Below are positions 27,647 through 36,197 of a stretch of DNA of 48,945 nt, piece after piece. Position numbers and translations under genes: made by a program. Position 1 is the stretch's first letter. The number at the start of each line of letters is the position of its first letter. The notes beneath the pieces are model-generated. The model did no database searches and was not told the DNA's origin. It saw nothing but the letters and a program-made list of their open reading frames with translations. Source of the DNA: an uncultured Opitutales bacterium (GTDB lineage: Bacteria > Verrucomicrobiota > Verrucomicrobiia > Opitutales > Intestinicryptomonadaceae); assembly GCA_944389195.1 (NCBI GenBank), contig CALXLM010000005.1:1-48945 (forward strand). Reading direction: 5' to 3'.

Positions 27647-30154
27647 TTAAGAGAGCTTGCCGCAGGCTTTTTCCACTTCGTCGCGCACCCTTGAGGCGAA
27701 TTCAGCATACGATTCTCCGTCTTTCACCCCGATTGGCGGAAGATACTTTACGTTTATTTTTGCGCCGAAATTCGGGAGAGTCGCGTTCGATTTCACCGCC
27801 TCGTACGCGCCGGTGATTGCAACCGGTATCACGTCGACGTTCATTTCTTTTGCAAGTATTGCAAAGCTCTGTTTGAATTCCGCAACGTTTCCGTCCTTTG
27901 TCCTCGTGCCTTCGGGAAATATGACTACGCGGTTTCCCTCGCGCAGGGCCTGGGCGAGCTTTCTTATGGCGTCGACGACGTTGTCGTTAATGTCCATTAC
28001 AATTACGTTGCTGCGGTTGGCGTAGCTTCTGACGAGCCCGCTTCTTATAATGTTGCGGATTTTCGCAAAGAAGTACGTTTTGTAAACTTGCGTCTTTGTG
28101 AACGGAAGCGTTACGAAAAGGGCGTCGAGATAGCTCTGGTGGTTCGGGGCGAAAATTACGGGCTTGTCCGTATCGATGTTTTCCAGCCCTTCAAAATCCA
28201 CTTTATAGAAAAGCCGCACAAACAGCCTAAAAGCGTCTATCGACAAAAAATGGAAAAAGTTTGGTTTGGCGAGCTCGGGAGCGGGGCCGTTTTTTATTAT
28301 TTCCGGCCACGTAATGTTTTTGGCCTGTATTTCGAACGAATTGTCGCGGTTGTCGTCAACAAGCTGCGCAAATTCGCGGAGGGTCGGCTTCTTTTCGAAA
28401 TCCTTTTCGCACACCGACACCCCGTAATTTTCCTTTACATAGCATTGCATGGCGATTTTTCCGAGGGAGTCGAGCCCGAGGTCCATTTCCATGTGGGCGT
28501 CGGCCCTTACGGGCAGCGATATCTGGTCGGCGAGCACGGCCTTGAGGTCGCGGTATGTCTCCGATTCCGGTTCGGGTTTCGCGACTTCGGGTTCGGCGAG
28601 ATTTTTGCTGTCGATGTATGTGTGCAGCAGGTGGCGCCTGAGTTTGCCAACACGCGTTCTTGGAAGCTCGCCGGTCGTAAGAACGAACTTGATTATGCGC
28701 TTGTAGGACGCCGTCGCGCGGTTGTATGGAAGAACGAAATCGTTGCGGACCTTCTCTTCGGCGCCTTTCTTTCCCAGAGACTCGAGCATTTCGGGAGACA
28801 CTCTTATTACCGCTTGAAGGGTGTCGTCGTACATTAGAATACCCGACTCTAAAAGCTCGTCTCCTCCGAACCGTTTAAGTTGCGCCTCCATTTCGGCGGG
28901 GTTTATGTTTTTGCCGTTAGGGAGGACTATTATCTCCTTTCTTCTTCCGGTTATGAATATGTACCCGTCATCGTCGACGTATCCCAAATCGCCGGTGTAC
29001 AGCCAGCCGTTTTTTATGGATTCTGAAGTTTCCTCGGGGCGTTTGTAATATCCCTGCGTCACGTTTCCGCCCCTCACGATGATTTCGCCGTCCACTATCC
29101 TTATTTCGATTCCAGGCAGGGCCTGCCCGGGCGACCCCACCCTTACTTTGCCGATTCTCGGAAATGATATGATGGGCGCGCATTCAGTCATGCCGTACCC
29201 TTCGCATATTTCAAATCCGAGCGCGGTCAGGTCGCGCCATATGCGCTTGTCCAAAGCCGCCCCTCCGGATATCCAGAACTTTACATGTCCTCCGAACTTT
29301 TTGTGTATTGCGCCGAACACCGCCTTTGACACGACCTTGCAGTTGGCTATTCTTGCCGCATTGAACAGGGCGAGCGCTATTTTGGACGCCCTGATTTTCG
29401 CCATTATGTTAGAATGCAGAAGCTCGTAAAAGCGCGGCACGCTTATAATCATGTCAACCGGGTATTTTTGCAAAACTTCCGCTATGTCAGCCGGGGATAT
29501 CGTCCGCGGGAAAGAGAGCCTTCCGCCTATCGAAAGCGGCATTACGAGCGTTCCCATTAGGGGGAGTATGTGGTGGAACGGCAGCATTACCAAAACGCGC
29601 AAACCGTCCGTGTAATATTTCGCGTCCCTTACCGCCCGCATATTTGCGTGCATGTTCCCGAAGGTTAGCATTACTCCTTTGGGGTTTCCGGTGGTTCCCG
29701 ACGTGTACACTATGAGCGCCAGATCTCCGCTGTCGCGCTCAATCGTCCAACCGGGTTCTACGGCGCCTAAGTTTTCGCCCACAAACAAGTCCTCAAGAAC
29801 GACCGTGCGCGTTTGCACGCCGGATTTTTCCACAGCCGTTTTCGCCGTTTCGGCGTTTTCGCGCCCAACGCATATAGCGTCAGGTTCGGCGTCGGAAAGT
29901 ATGAACGCAACTTCCTCGGCATTGGATTTTGCGTCTATTGGCACAACCGTCGCTCCGTTGAGCCACGCCCCGTACATTGCGAACGCCCATTGCGGCGAGT
30001 TTTCGGCGAATATCGCTATTTTTTGAGCTCCGTCAGACTGCGGAAGCGCGCCGCGGGCCTTCAATATGCGCGAGTACGCGTCGGCGTACGAAAATTTAAA
30101 ATCGGTTCCGACCATGGCGTCGGATTTGAAGTCCTTCATTAGGATTACGTTCAT
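27647..30154 (-). CDS. Three-domain AMP ligase / acyl carrier / PlsC acyltransferase fusion
   Basis: 835 residues from the ATG at 30154, which overlaps the tgt stop by four bases (ATGA). Residues 1-520 are an acyl-adenylate-forming ligase: YTSGTTGNPKGVM (about 150), EGYGMTE and YTGDLGYVDDDG. Residues about 530-610 are an acyl carrier domain with the phosphopantetheine Ser in GLDSLG (about 562). Residues about 640-835 are a PlsC/LPLAT acyltransferase with NHQSYLD (HX4D, about 672) and FPEGTR (about 746). It resembles Aas (acyl-ACP synthetase plus lysophospholipid acyltransferase) but carries its own carrier, so it could activate a free fatty acid, load it in cis and pass it to a lysolipid. It is the last gene of purB-tgt-this operon. 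Confidence 0.88.
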   Translation of the reverse strand: MNVILMKDFKSDAMVGTDFKFSYADAYSRILKARGALPQSDGAQKIAIFAENSPQWAFAMYGAWLNGATVVPIDAKSNAEEVAFILSDAEPDAICVGRENAETAKTAVEKSGVQTRTVVLEDLFVGENLGAVEPGWTIERDSGDLALIVYTSGTTGNPKGVMLTFGNMHANMRAVRDAKYYTDGLRVLVMLPFHHILPLMGTLVMPLSIGGRLSFPRTISPADIAEVLQKYPVDMIISVPRFYELLHSNIMAKIRASKIALALFNAARIANCKVVSKAVFGAIHKKFGGHVKFWISGGAALDKRIWRDLTALGFEICEGYGMTECAPIISFPRIGKVRVGSPGQALPGIEIRIVDGEIIVRGGNVTQGYYKRPEETSESIKNGWLYTGDLGYVDDDGYIFITGRRKEIIVLPNGKNINPAEMEAQLKRFGGDELLESGILMYDDTLQAVIRVSPEMLESLGKKGAEEKVRNDFVLPYNRATASYKRIIKFVLTTGELPRTRVGKLRRHLLHTYIDSKNLAEPEVAKPEPESETYRDLKAVLADQISLPVRADAHMEMDLGLDSLGKIAMQCYVKENYGVSVCEKDFEKKPTLREFAQLVDDNRDNSFEIQAKNITWPEIIKNGPAPELAKPNFFHFLSIDAFRLFVRLFYKVDFEGLENIDTDKPVIFAPNHQSYLDALFVTLPFTKTQVYKTYFFAKIRNIIRSGLVRSYANRSNVIVMDINDNVVDAIRKLAQALREGNRVVIFPEGTRTKDGNVAEFKQSFAILAKEMNVDVIPVAITGAYEAVKSNATLPNFGAKINVKYLPPIGVKDGESYAEFASRVRDEVEKACGKLS

Positions 30155-31275
30155 TTTGCGTTTCCTTTCTCGTATCGGCAAATCCAGTCTGCGCTCCATT
30201 CGTCGAAATCCCCGATTTCGATGTGGCTTCTTGCCTGTTCAGTTAAAGCCTGAAAGAACCTGAGGTTGTGTATGGATAAAAGCGTGCATGCGAGCATTTC
30301 TTCGGCTTTCACAAGATGGCGGATGTATGCGCGCGAAAACTGCGATGCGTAGCTTGGTATTTCGGCATCCAAAGGGGCGGGGTCCTCGGCAAAGCGGGCG
30401 TTTTTCAGGTTAATTTGGCCGTCGAGGGTGAAAGCGCACGCATGCCGGGCCAGGCGCGTGGGCATCACGCAGTCGAACATGTCCGCACCGAGGGCGATCA
30501 TTTTCAATATTTGCGGCGGGGTTCCGACTCCCATTACGTATCTCGGCTTTTCGAAAGGAAGGCTTTTTACGCATGCTTCTACCTGTTCCAGCATTTCGGC
30601 TTCCGGCTCCCCCACGGAAACCCCGCCGATTGCATATCCGGGAAAGTCGAGTTCGGCCAGGCGTTTGGAGCATGCCTCGCGAATGTCCGCATGGCATCCC
30701 CCCTGGGCAATTGCAAATGAAAGTATGCCGTCTTCGGGCATTCCGAGCCTGGCGCATTCTTTTTTGCATCTTTCCGCCCAGCCGATAGTGCGCTCCACCG
30801 AACGCAGGCACTCTTTTCTTCCGCTCGGATACGGTATGCATTCGTCGAGAACCATGCAAATGTCCGAATTGAGATTGCGCTGTATGCGCATGCACGACTC
30901 CGGCGACAGGAACAGGCGCGCTCCGTCTATATGCGAGTTGAATTCTATTCCGTCGTCTCCGATTTTCCTGAGCTTTGAAAGGCTGAAAGCCTGAAACCCC
31001 CCGCTGTCGGTCAGTATGGGTCTATCCCATTTCATAAAACCGTGCAGCCCGCCGAATTTCGCAATGAGCTCGGAGGTGGGGCGTATGTTCAGGTGGTATG
31101 TGTTTCCGAGAATTATCTGCGTTCCGGTTTCCTCAATCTGGCGTGGTGTCAGGGCCTTTACCGTAGCCTGCGTTCCGACTGCCATAAAGACCGGAGTTTG
31201 CACTTCGCCGTGCGCCGTCTCAAGGCGCCCGCGCCTGGCTTCCGACTTTTCCGACTTCTTTATTATTTTAAACAT
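30151..31275 (-). CDS. tgt: tRNA-guanine transglycosylase lacking the zinc-site cysteines
   Basis: 374 residues. Tgt swaps guanine 34 of GUN-anticodon tRNAs for preQ1 in queuosine synthesis. General acid/base Asp in LTDSGGFQ, nucleophile Asp in MFDCVMPTR and GYAIGGVSVGE are present. The zinc site is not: where bacterial Tgt has CxCxxC, this protein has I306, S308 and S311 (DAEIPSYAS), with only His336 (SIHNLRFF) kept. The substrate loops are also variant: AIAQGG where VQGG or IQGS is usual, and RLARHA for RNARNG. The flanking FSRAYIRHL and the C-terminal helices are normal, so the gene is not decayed. Between purB (9 bases upstream) and the acyltransferase fusion. Confidence 0.92.
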   Translation of the reverse strand: MFKIIKKSEKSEARRGRLETAHGEVQTPVFMAVGTQATVKALTPRQIEETGTQIILGNTYHLNIRPTSELIAKFGGLHGFMKWDRPILTDSGGFQAFSLSKLRKIGDDGIEFNSHIDGARLFLSPESCMRIQRNLNSDICMVLDECIPYPSGRKECLRSVERTIGWAERCKKECARLGMPEDGILSFAIAQGGCHADIREACSKRLAELDFPGYAIGGVSVGEPEAEMLEQVEACVKSLPFEKPRYVMGVGTPPQILKMIALGADMFDCVMPTRLARHACAFTLDGQINLKNARFAEDPAPLDAEIPSYASQFSRAYIRHLVKAEEMLACTLLSIHNLRFFQALTEQARSHIEIGDFDEWSADWICRYEKGNAK

Positions 31276-31284
31276 TTCGGTGCC

Positions 31285-32703
31285 TCATAATATCGGCGCC
31301 GGGACATACGATTTGGCTTCGGGACATCCGTCGGCGAGTTTGTCGGCGCGGTCGCAGAAATCTTCGGTTTGCCTTTCCGCCATGCCTGTTTCCGAACTGC
31401 CCCTTTTTTCTATTTCGGAAAGCTCGCCGGCGTCGAGCGGAAGGCGCGGGTCGATGGCCAGCCTTTTCAGAAGGTCGTTTTCGGAAATTTTGCCTGAACG
31501 CATGTCGCTTGCGGTCGCAACGGCGTGCTCTTTGATAATTTCGTGGGCTTCTTCGCGTCCGGCTCCCTTCTTTACGGCGTTCATCATGATTGTTGTGGTG
31601 AGCAAAAACGGCATGTATTTGCGGCATTCCGCCTCCATGACGGAAGTGTTTACGGTCATCTGCCCGAGCACGGTTATGAATGTGTCGAGAAGGCCGTCGG
31701 TTGCGAAGAACGAGCCGGGCAAAACGACCCTGCGCACAACCGAGCACGATACGTCCCCCTCGTTCCATTGGTCGCCGGCAAGAGACGCCGCCATTTCAAG
31801 AAATCCCCTGAGTATAACATGAAATCCGTTTATGCGCTCGCAACTGCGCGAATTCATCTTGTGCGGCATCGCCGAAGAACCGGTTTGTCCTTTTGCAAAA
31901 CCCTCCCCGGCAAGCTCCGCGCCCGCCATTATGCGGAGGGTTTTTGCGAACGACGACGCGCCCGCCCCGAGCTGGTAGAGCCTTGAAACGCACTCGTAGT
32001 CGAAAGTGCGCGGATAAACCTGGCCGGTTGCGGCAATGTGGCGCTTTATGCCGAGATGTTCGCGGATTTTTTCGTCGAGCGCCTCGGCTTTTGAGGCGTC
32101 CCCTCCGAAAAGCGTAAGCTGGTCGAGCTGCGTTCCGACGGCGCCCTTCAATCCCCTTACGGGATATGTGTCTATTAGAAAGTCGACGTTTTCTACCGCC
32201 CTCAGCATGTCCTCGCCAAATTCCGCGAGGCGTTTGCCGAATGTCGTAAGTTGCGCAATCACGTTGTGCGTGCGCGCGGCCACTATTGTGGATTTGTGCT
32301 TCCGGGCCAATTTTGAAAGCGCGTACAGGGCCGCCGCAGCCTTCATTTTCATAACTTTTAGCGACTTGTAGATCTGGAGCTGTTCGACGCATTCGGTGAG
32401 GTCGCGGCTCGTCATTCCTTTATGTATGTGCTCGTATCCGGCAAGTTCGCAGAATTCCTCTATGCGCGCCTTGACGTCGTGGCGCGTTATTTTCTCGCGC
32501 TCGGTTATTTTGTCGAGGCGGACGGTTTTTTTTACTTTTTCGTACGAGGCTATTGCTTCGGAAGGTATGTCGAGCCCGAGATCCTTTTGGGCCTTCATTA
32601 CGGCTATCCATAAGTCGCGTTCGAGCAAAATTTTCCCCTCGGCGCTCCAAATGTCTTTGAGCGCTTTTGAGGCGTATCTTTCTGCCAAAATATCCGGTAT
32701 CAT
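31285..32703 (-). CDS. purB: Adenylosuccinate lyase
   Basis: 472 residues. PurB cleaves SAICAR to AICAR and adenylosuccinate to AMP. The fumarase/aspartase signature is GSSAMPHKMNS (about residues 285-295), with SAMPHK holding the flexible catalytic Ser loop. TSRDLTECV (about 98-106) and RTHNVIAQ (about 143-150), with the catalytic His, are also seen. The HKMNS form of the signature belongs to the longer, eukaryote-like PurB branch. It is the first gene of a three-gene operon and diverges from the pentapeptide gene across 72 bases. Confidence 0.94.
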   Translation of the reverse strand: MIPDILAERYASKALKDIWSAEGKILLERDLWIAVMKAQKDLGLDIPSEAIASYEKVKKTVRLDKITEREKITRHDVKARIEEFCELAGYEHIHKGMTSRDLTECVEQLQIYKSLKVMKMKAAAALYALSKLARKHKSTIVAARTHNVIAQLTTFGKRLAEFGEDMLRAVENVDFLIDTYPVRGLKGAVGTQLDQLTLFGGDASKAEALDEKIREHLGIKRHIAATGQVYPRTFDYECVSRLYQLGAGASSFAKTLRIMAGAELAGEGFAKGQTGSSAMPHKMNSRSCERINGFHVILRGFLEMAASLAGDQWNEGDVSCSVVRRVVLPGSFFATDGLLDTFITVLGQMTVNTSVMEAECRKYMPFLLTTTIMMNAVKKGAGREEAHEIIKEHAVATASDMRSGKISENDLLKRLAIDPRLPLDAGELSEIEKRGSSETGMAERQTEDFCDRADKLADGCPEAKSYVPAPIL

Positions 32704-32775
32704 AATTTCCGCAAATATTGGATTTTTCTTTCAACTTTAGAAGCTTTTTTTTAAATCTTTGTCCGAAACTTTATT

Positions 32776-33666
32776 ATGGCCGAGAAATATTACAAAGTTT
32801 TGGGCGGAAAAGCGAAGTCTTTATGCAAGCTGTTCGACTACACTCCGTACCTTCCTGCTGACGGCTCGCCGGGCGCGTGGCTCCCGCGTATCGACGGCGC
32901 CAAAATGCGTTCCGAGGGGTATTACGTATCCAAGCATTGGAATATGTGGTATTCGGAAGGCGCGCGCATATACGAGGCGGAATGCGAGGACGCCGACCCG
33001 GCCGGACGGTGCGGGGTGGAGGATCAAATTTGTTGCGGGCGCATAAGATTGCTTAAAGATGTCACAGAGGAGCTATTGCCGCTTTTGAAGGACGGGCGCT
33101 TCAATCTCGGCGAATCGAATACCGGCGAGCGCAATCTCGGCAGCTTCAATACGGGGGACCGCAACGACGGCAGCCGCAATACGGGCAGGCTGAACTGCGG
33201 CGATTTTAATACGGGCGACGCCAATACGGGCATTGACAACGTTGGCGACGGCAATAGGGGGAGCGGCAATGTCGGAAGCCGCAACATAGGGCATTCCAAC
33301 ACGGGCGACGGCAATGTCGGAAGCTATAATTCGGGGCATTTCAATAGCGGAAATTCAAACTCCGGCAGCTTCAACACGGGAAACCGCAATTCCGGCAAAT
33401 GGAACGTGGGAAACTACAATTCCGGATATTTCAACACTTCGGACGCTCCGTTCATGATGTTCAACAAACCGGTGGAAAATATTTCCCCCCGAGAAATAGT
33501 CCTTCCCAAATGGCTTAACAGACCCGACGCGAAATCGTCTTTCGAGTCGGCAAGCGAAGATGATTTGAGAAAGACACTTGAATTGCCCAATTTCGACTAT
33601 GCGGTTTTCGAGGAGATTACCGGAATTTCAAAATCCGACTTTGCAAGGAGGCTTGGCAGCCTGTGA
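32776..33666 (+). CDS. Asn-Gly pentapeptide-repeat protein (23 repeats), phage-type family
   Basis: 296 residues. A globular N-terminus (about 1-105, with YYVSKHWNMWY and a pair of cysteines) precedes 23 uninterrupted xxNxG pentapeptides (about residues 108-222, starting RFNLG and ending YFNTS). Asn occupies the central position in every unit, unlike the Leu/Phe-centred A(D/N)Lxx repeats of Qnr-type proteins; a stacked Asn ladder in a beta-helix is expected. The tail has MFNKP and LPNFDYAVFEEITGI, which I recognise from a family frequent in phages and prophages that joins an N-terminal domain to such repeats. No other phage gene is nearby. Function unknown. No signal peptide, so probably cytoplasmic. 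Confidence 0.8.
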   Translation: MAEKYYKVLGGKAKSLCKLFDYTPYLPADGSPGAWLPRIDGAKMRSEGYYVSKHWNMWYSEGARIYEAECEDADPAGRCGVEDQICCGRIRLLKDVTEELLPLLKDGRFNLGESNTGERNLGSFNTGDRNDGSRNTGRLNCGDFNTGDANTGIDNVGDGNRGSGNVGSRNIGHSNTGDGNVGSYNSGHFNSGNSNSGSFNTGNRNSGKWNVGNYNSGYFNTSDAPFMMFNKPVENISPREIVLPKWLNRPDAKSSFESASEDDLRKTLELPNFDYAVFEEITGISKSDFARRLGSL

Positions 33667-33680
33667 ATTGCCGCACGCCG

Positions 33681-33720
33681 CTGCGCTGGCGATGCTCGGG
33701 CTGCGCTGGCGATGCGCGGA
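33681..33720. repeat. Two-copy 20-bp tandem repeat
   Basis: The unit ctgcgctggcgatgctcggg (33681-33700) is repeated at 33701-33720 with two differences. It lies between the ends of two convergent genes and is probably a simple duplication. Confidence 0.9.
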
Positions 33721-33723
33721 AGG

Positions 33724-34692
33724 CTACGGGTTTACAACGTTTTTAGCTCTGCCTTCGCTCCACGATGCGAAATTGTCGAAAGCAGTTTCGATGAGGCGTT
33801 TTCTGGCCGCGAACGTCGTCCATGCGATGTGCGGCGTTATGTGGCAGTTGGGGGCGCCAATAAGAGGGTTCGACGACGGTGGCGGCTCCGACGATAGAAC
33901 GTCGAGGCCTGCTGCGCCGACCTTACCGCTTTTTAGCGCGTCAGCGAGGGCGCTCTCGTCGATGAGGGGGCCGCGCCCGGTGTTTATAATCCAGACGCCG
34001 TCCTTCATTTTAGAGATGTTTTCGGAATTGATTATTTCCCTTGTCGATTCTTTAAGGGGGCAGTTGAGGCTTATGATGTCGGAGGAGGCGAAAATTTCGT
34101 CCAGGGCGGCATACATGGCGGTTCCGTCAGAATCGCCGGGTTTCAGCCGCGGCGAAAATGCGAGCACACCCATGTTGAAGGCGCGCGCGATTTTTGCGGC
34201 GGCCCTGCCTATTGCCCCGTAGCCTATTATTCCAAGGGTGAGCCCCGATATTTCCGTAAGCCGGCCGAGGCAGAAACAAATGTCTGTAGACGCCGTCCAT
34301 TGGCCCCGTCGGACGGCCTCCGCGTGCTGCTCCGCCATTCCTGCGATGTTTAGAATATGCGCGAAAACCGACTGGGCGACGCTGTCGGTGCTGTACGCGG
34401 GAATATTAGTCACGTCTATGCCCCTTGCGCGCGCGGCGTCCAGGTCTATATTGTTGTATCCGGTGGCGAGAACGCCCACGTACCTTAAATTCGGAAGTTC
34501 GGAAAAATGCGCGCTGTTAAGCACCACTTTGTTTGTCAAGACGGCGTCGCTGTCGCGGCAGCGTTCAAAGACAAGTTCCGGCGGGGTTCTGTCGTATGCT
34601 TTCACTTCTGCGGCGGATTCGAATATCTTCCAGTCGAGATCGTCGCGCACGGTCGTGAAGCCGTCGAGTATTGCTATTTTATGCTTTTTCAT
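33724..34692 (-). CDS. D-2-hydroxyacid dehydrogenase (glycerate dehydrogenase type)
   Basis: 322 residues. NAD-dependent interconversion of a 2-keto acid and D-2-hydroxy acid, probably hydroxypyruvate/glycerate. The substrate domain holds VLATGYNNID and the NAD domain LGIIGYGAIGRAAAKIA (about residues 150-166). Catalytic Arg is in INTGRGPLID (about 238-247), Glu in LDVLSSEP (about 262-269) and His in ITPHIAWTT (about 286-294). Single gene, convergent with the pentapeptide gene and divergent from a HAD phosphatase, so a link to phosphoglycolate or glycerate metabolism is possible but not shown. Confidence 0.85.
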   Translation of the reverse strand: MKKHKIAILDGFTTVRDDLDWKIFESAAEVKAYDRTPPELVFERCRDSDAVLTNKVVLNSAHFSELPNLRYVGVLATGYNNIDLDAARARGIDVTNIPAYSTDSVAQSVFAHILNIAGMAEQHAEAVRRGQWTASTDICFCLGRLTEISGLTLGIIGYGAIGRAAAKIARAFNMGVLAFSPRLKPGDSDGTAMYAALDEIFASSDIISLNCPLKESTREIINSENISKMKDGVWIINTGRGPLIDESALADALKSGKVGAAGLDVLSSEPPPSSNPLIGAPNCHITPHIAWTTFAARKRLIETAFDNFASWSEGRAKNVVNP

Positions 34693-34756
34693 TATTGCGG
34701 ATTTTTATCTTGTTTTATTCAAAAGCCGGTTTTGTATTTTTTCCAACAAAATAACC

Positions 34757-35398
34757 ATGAAATATAAGTGCGTGATTTGGGATTGGAACGGAACTTTGCT
34801 CGACGACGCGGCATTGAGCGTCGAGGTGTTCAACAAAATGTGCCGAAATTTCGGTTTGCCGACTATAGCTCTCGACACATACCGGCGGGAATTTAAATTT
34901 CCCGTTTCAAAATTTTACGAGGAGCACGGCTACGACTTCTCAAAAATCGACTTTCAAGAGGTCGGGCGTTTCTATATTTCGGAGTACAACAAAAAGCGCT
35001 TCAAGTGCAGCCTTCAGCCCGGGGCGTACGATGCCATGAAAGAATTGCGGGCGCGCGGATGCAGGCAAAGCGTGCTGTCGGCATACGAGCGCAATTTCCT
35101 TGTAAAATGCGTGCTCCGCTTTGAGCTGGACGGCTTTCTCGATTGCGTTTACGGATTGGACAACATTCTTGCCGGGTCAAAAATTGAACTCGGCAAAAGG
35201 CTAATGGCCGAGCTTGGGGCCGATCCGTCCGAAACGATAATGGTCGGGGATACCGACCACGACAAGGCCGCCGCCGACGCGATGGGCGTGGATTGCGCGC
35301 TGCTTTCGGTAGGCCACATATGCGCGGAAAACCTCCGCAAGCTCGGCGTTCCGGTGTTTGATTCTCACGCCGAACTTTTGCGCCATTTGCTCGCCTGA
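34757..35398 (+). CDS. HAD-superfamily phosphatase (phosphoglycolate phosphatase-like)
   Basis: 213 residues from the ATG at 34757; the open frame extends far upstream, antisense to the dehydrogenase gene, and that part is rejected. Motif I is WDWNGTLLDD: the nucleophile Asp is present and Asn stands at the +2 position where most HAD phosphatases have Asp, a variant I recognise in this subfamily. Motif II is the Ser of VLSAYE, motif III a Lys around GSKIELGK, and motif IV is MVGDTDHD. A helical cap occupies about residues 15-80. Likely small phosphorylated metabolites. Diverges from the hydroxyacid dehydrogenase with a 64-base gap. Confidence 0.82.
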   Translation: MKYKCVIWDWNGTLLDDAALSVEVFNKMCRNFGLPTIALDTYRREFKFPVSKFYEEHGYDFSKIDFQEVGRFYISEYNKKRFKCSLQPGAYDAMKELRARGCRQSVLSAYERNFLVKCVLRFELDGFLDCVYGLDNILAGSKIELGKRLMAELGADPSETIMVGDTDHDKAAADAMGVDCALLSVGHICAENLRKLGVPVFDSHAELLRHLLA

Positions 35399-35749
35399 GG
35401 CGGCATGCGGGCAGGGCGCTTCGTTTCGGATGGGCTGCACATTTTTGATGGGCGTTTTAATACGGTTTCGAGAGACCGCAATGGCGACTCCGGTGTGGTT
35501 GGGGTTAAAATATTTGAAAAAAAGCTTGCCAAGGGCAAAGCTATTTCCAACCTATAAAAAGATAAGCGTTAGAGAGGGGAACGCCCGGACGGTTGTGTTT
35601 CGCCGTTGAGCGGATTTTTGCAACTGTCCTTGCCGCGACCTTTTCCGCAATCCCCGACAGGGGTTTCAACGGCGTCTTCGGCGGGTTGCCGCGGGCGCGG
35701 GTTCGGATCAGAACCCCGAAAATTGCGAAACGAGAAAGAAAAATATACA
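35399..35749 (+). other. rpsO upstream region (promoter and long leader)
   Basis: No gene. A tataaa at 35553-35558 could be a -10 but lacks a well-spaced -35. Between it and rpsO lie about 190 GC-rich bases able to fold, which would form a long 5' leader. S15 represses its own mRNA in many bacteria through such leaders, but I cannot match a known fold. An open frame through this region is an N-terminal extension of rpsO and is rejected. Confidence 0.45.
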
Positions 35750-36022
35750 ATGTCGGACCATAAAACAATAGACAAGGCGTCGATTATAAACGAATACCGT
35801 CTTGACGAGAAGGACACCGGTTCCTGCGAGGTGCAGATCGCCATATTAAGCGCGCGCATAGCGCACTTGACAAACCACCTTGCGGCCAACAAAAAGGATT
35901 TCCATTCGCGCCGCGGGCTCATTGCAATGACGAGCCGCCGCAGGAAACTTCTCGACTATCTGAAGAAACATTCGCTCGACCGCTACAACAGCATAATCCA
36001 GCGCTTGAAGCTCCGCAAATAA
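35750..36022 (+). CDS. rpsO: Small-subunit ribosomal protein S15
   Basis: 90 residues from the ATG at 35750. S15 binds the 16S rRNA central domain early in 30S assembly. The family motifs are [22 protein letters not shown] and [21 protein letters not shown] in pieces; the basic loop HSRRGL contacts helix 22. Length is standard (89-90). It is followed by pnp, the arrangement found in E. coli, with a hairpin in the gap. Confidence 0.97.
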   Translation: MSDHKTIDKASIINEYRLDEKDTGSCEVQIAILSARIAHLTNHLAANKKDFHSRRGLIAMTSRRRKLLDYLKKHSLDRYNSIIQRLKLRK

Positions 36023-36054
36023 TGTTTGTTGCGGCACATTAGGTTTTTCAATGG

Positions 36055-36081
36055 GACAAGCATAGTTTTCTATGGCTTGTC
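36055..36081 (+). promoter_or_regulatory. rpsO-pnp intergenic hairpin
   Basis: gacaagcatag (36055-36065) pairs with ctatggcttgtc (36070-36081): 11 base pairs, one bulged G, TTTT loop, followed by a T-rich stretch. In E. coli the same gap holds a terminator and an RNase III-cut hairpin through which PNPase controls its own mRNA. A similar role here is inferred from position. Confidence 0.6.
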
Positions 36082-36197
36082 TTATTTGTTTTCTGCGGCG
36101 CGGCGTGGGGATTTTTCCGCATGAGCGCCCGATAGGTTTTGAACACAGCCGAATTTGAACGTCCGATCCGTTCGCGGCACAATACGAAAGAAGCATA

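Noticed and set aside
33100-33450. Possible CRISPR-like or tandem DNA repeat
   Set aside because: The 15-base periodicity comes from the coding of xxNxG pentapeptides in an intact gene; there are no direct repeats with unique spacers.
34238-34756. Upstream extension of the HAD phosphatase frame
   Set aside because: This part is antisense to the hydroxyacid dehydrogenase. The HAD domain starts directly at the ATG at 34757 (MKYKCVIWDWNGT).
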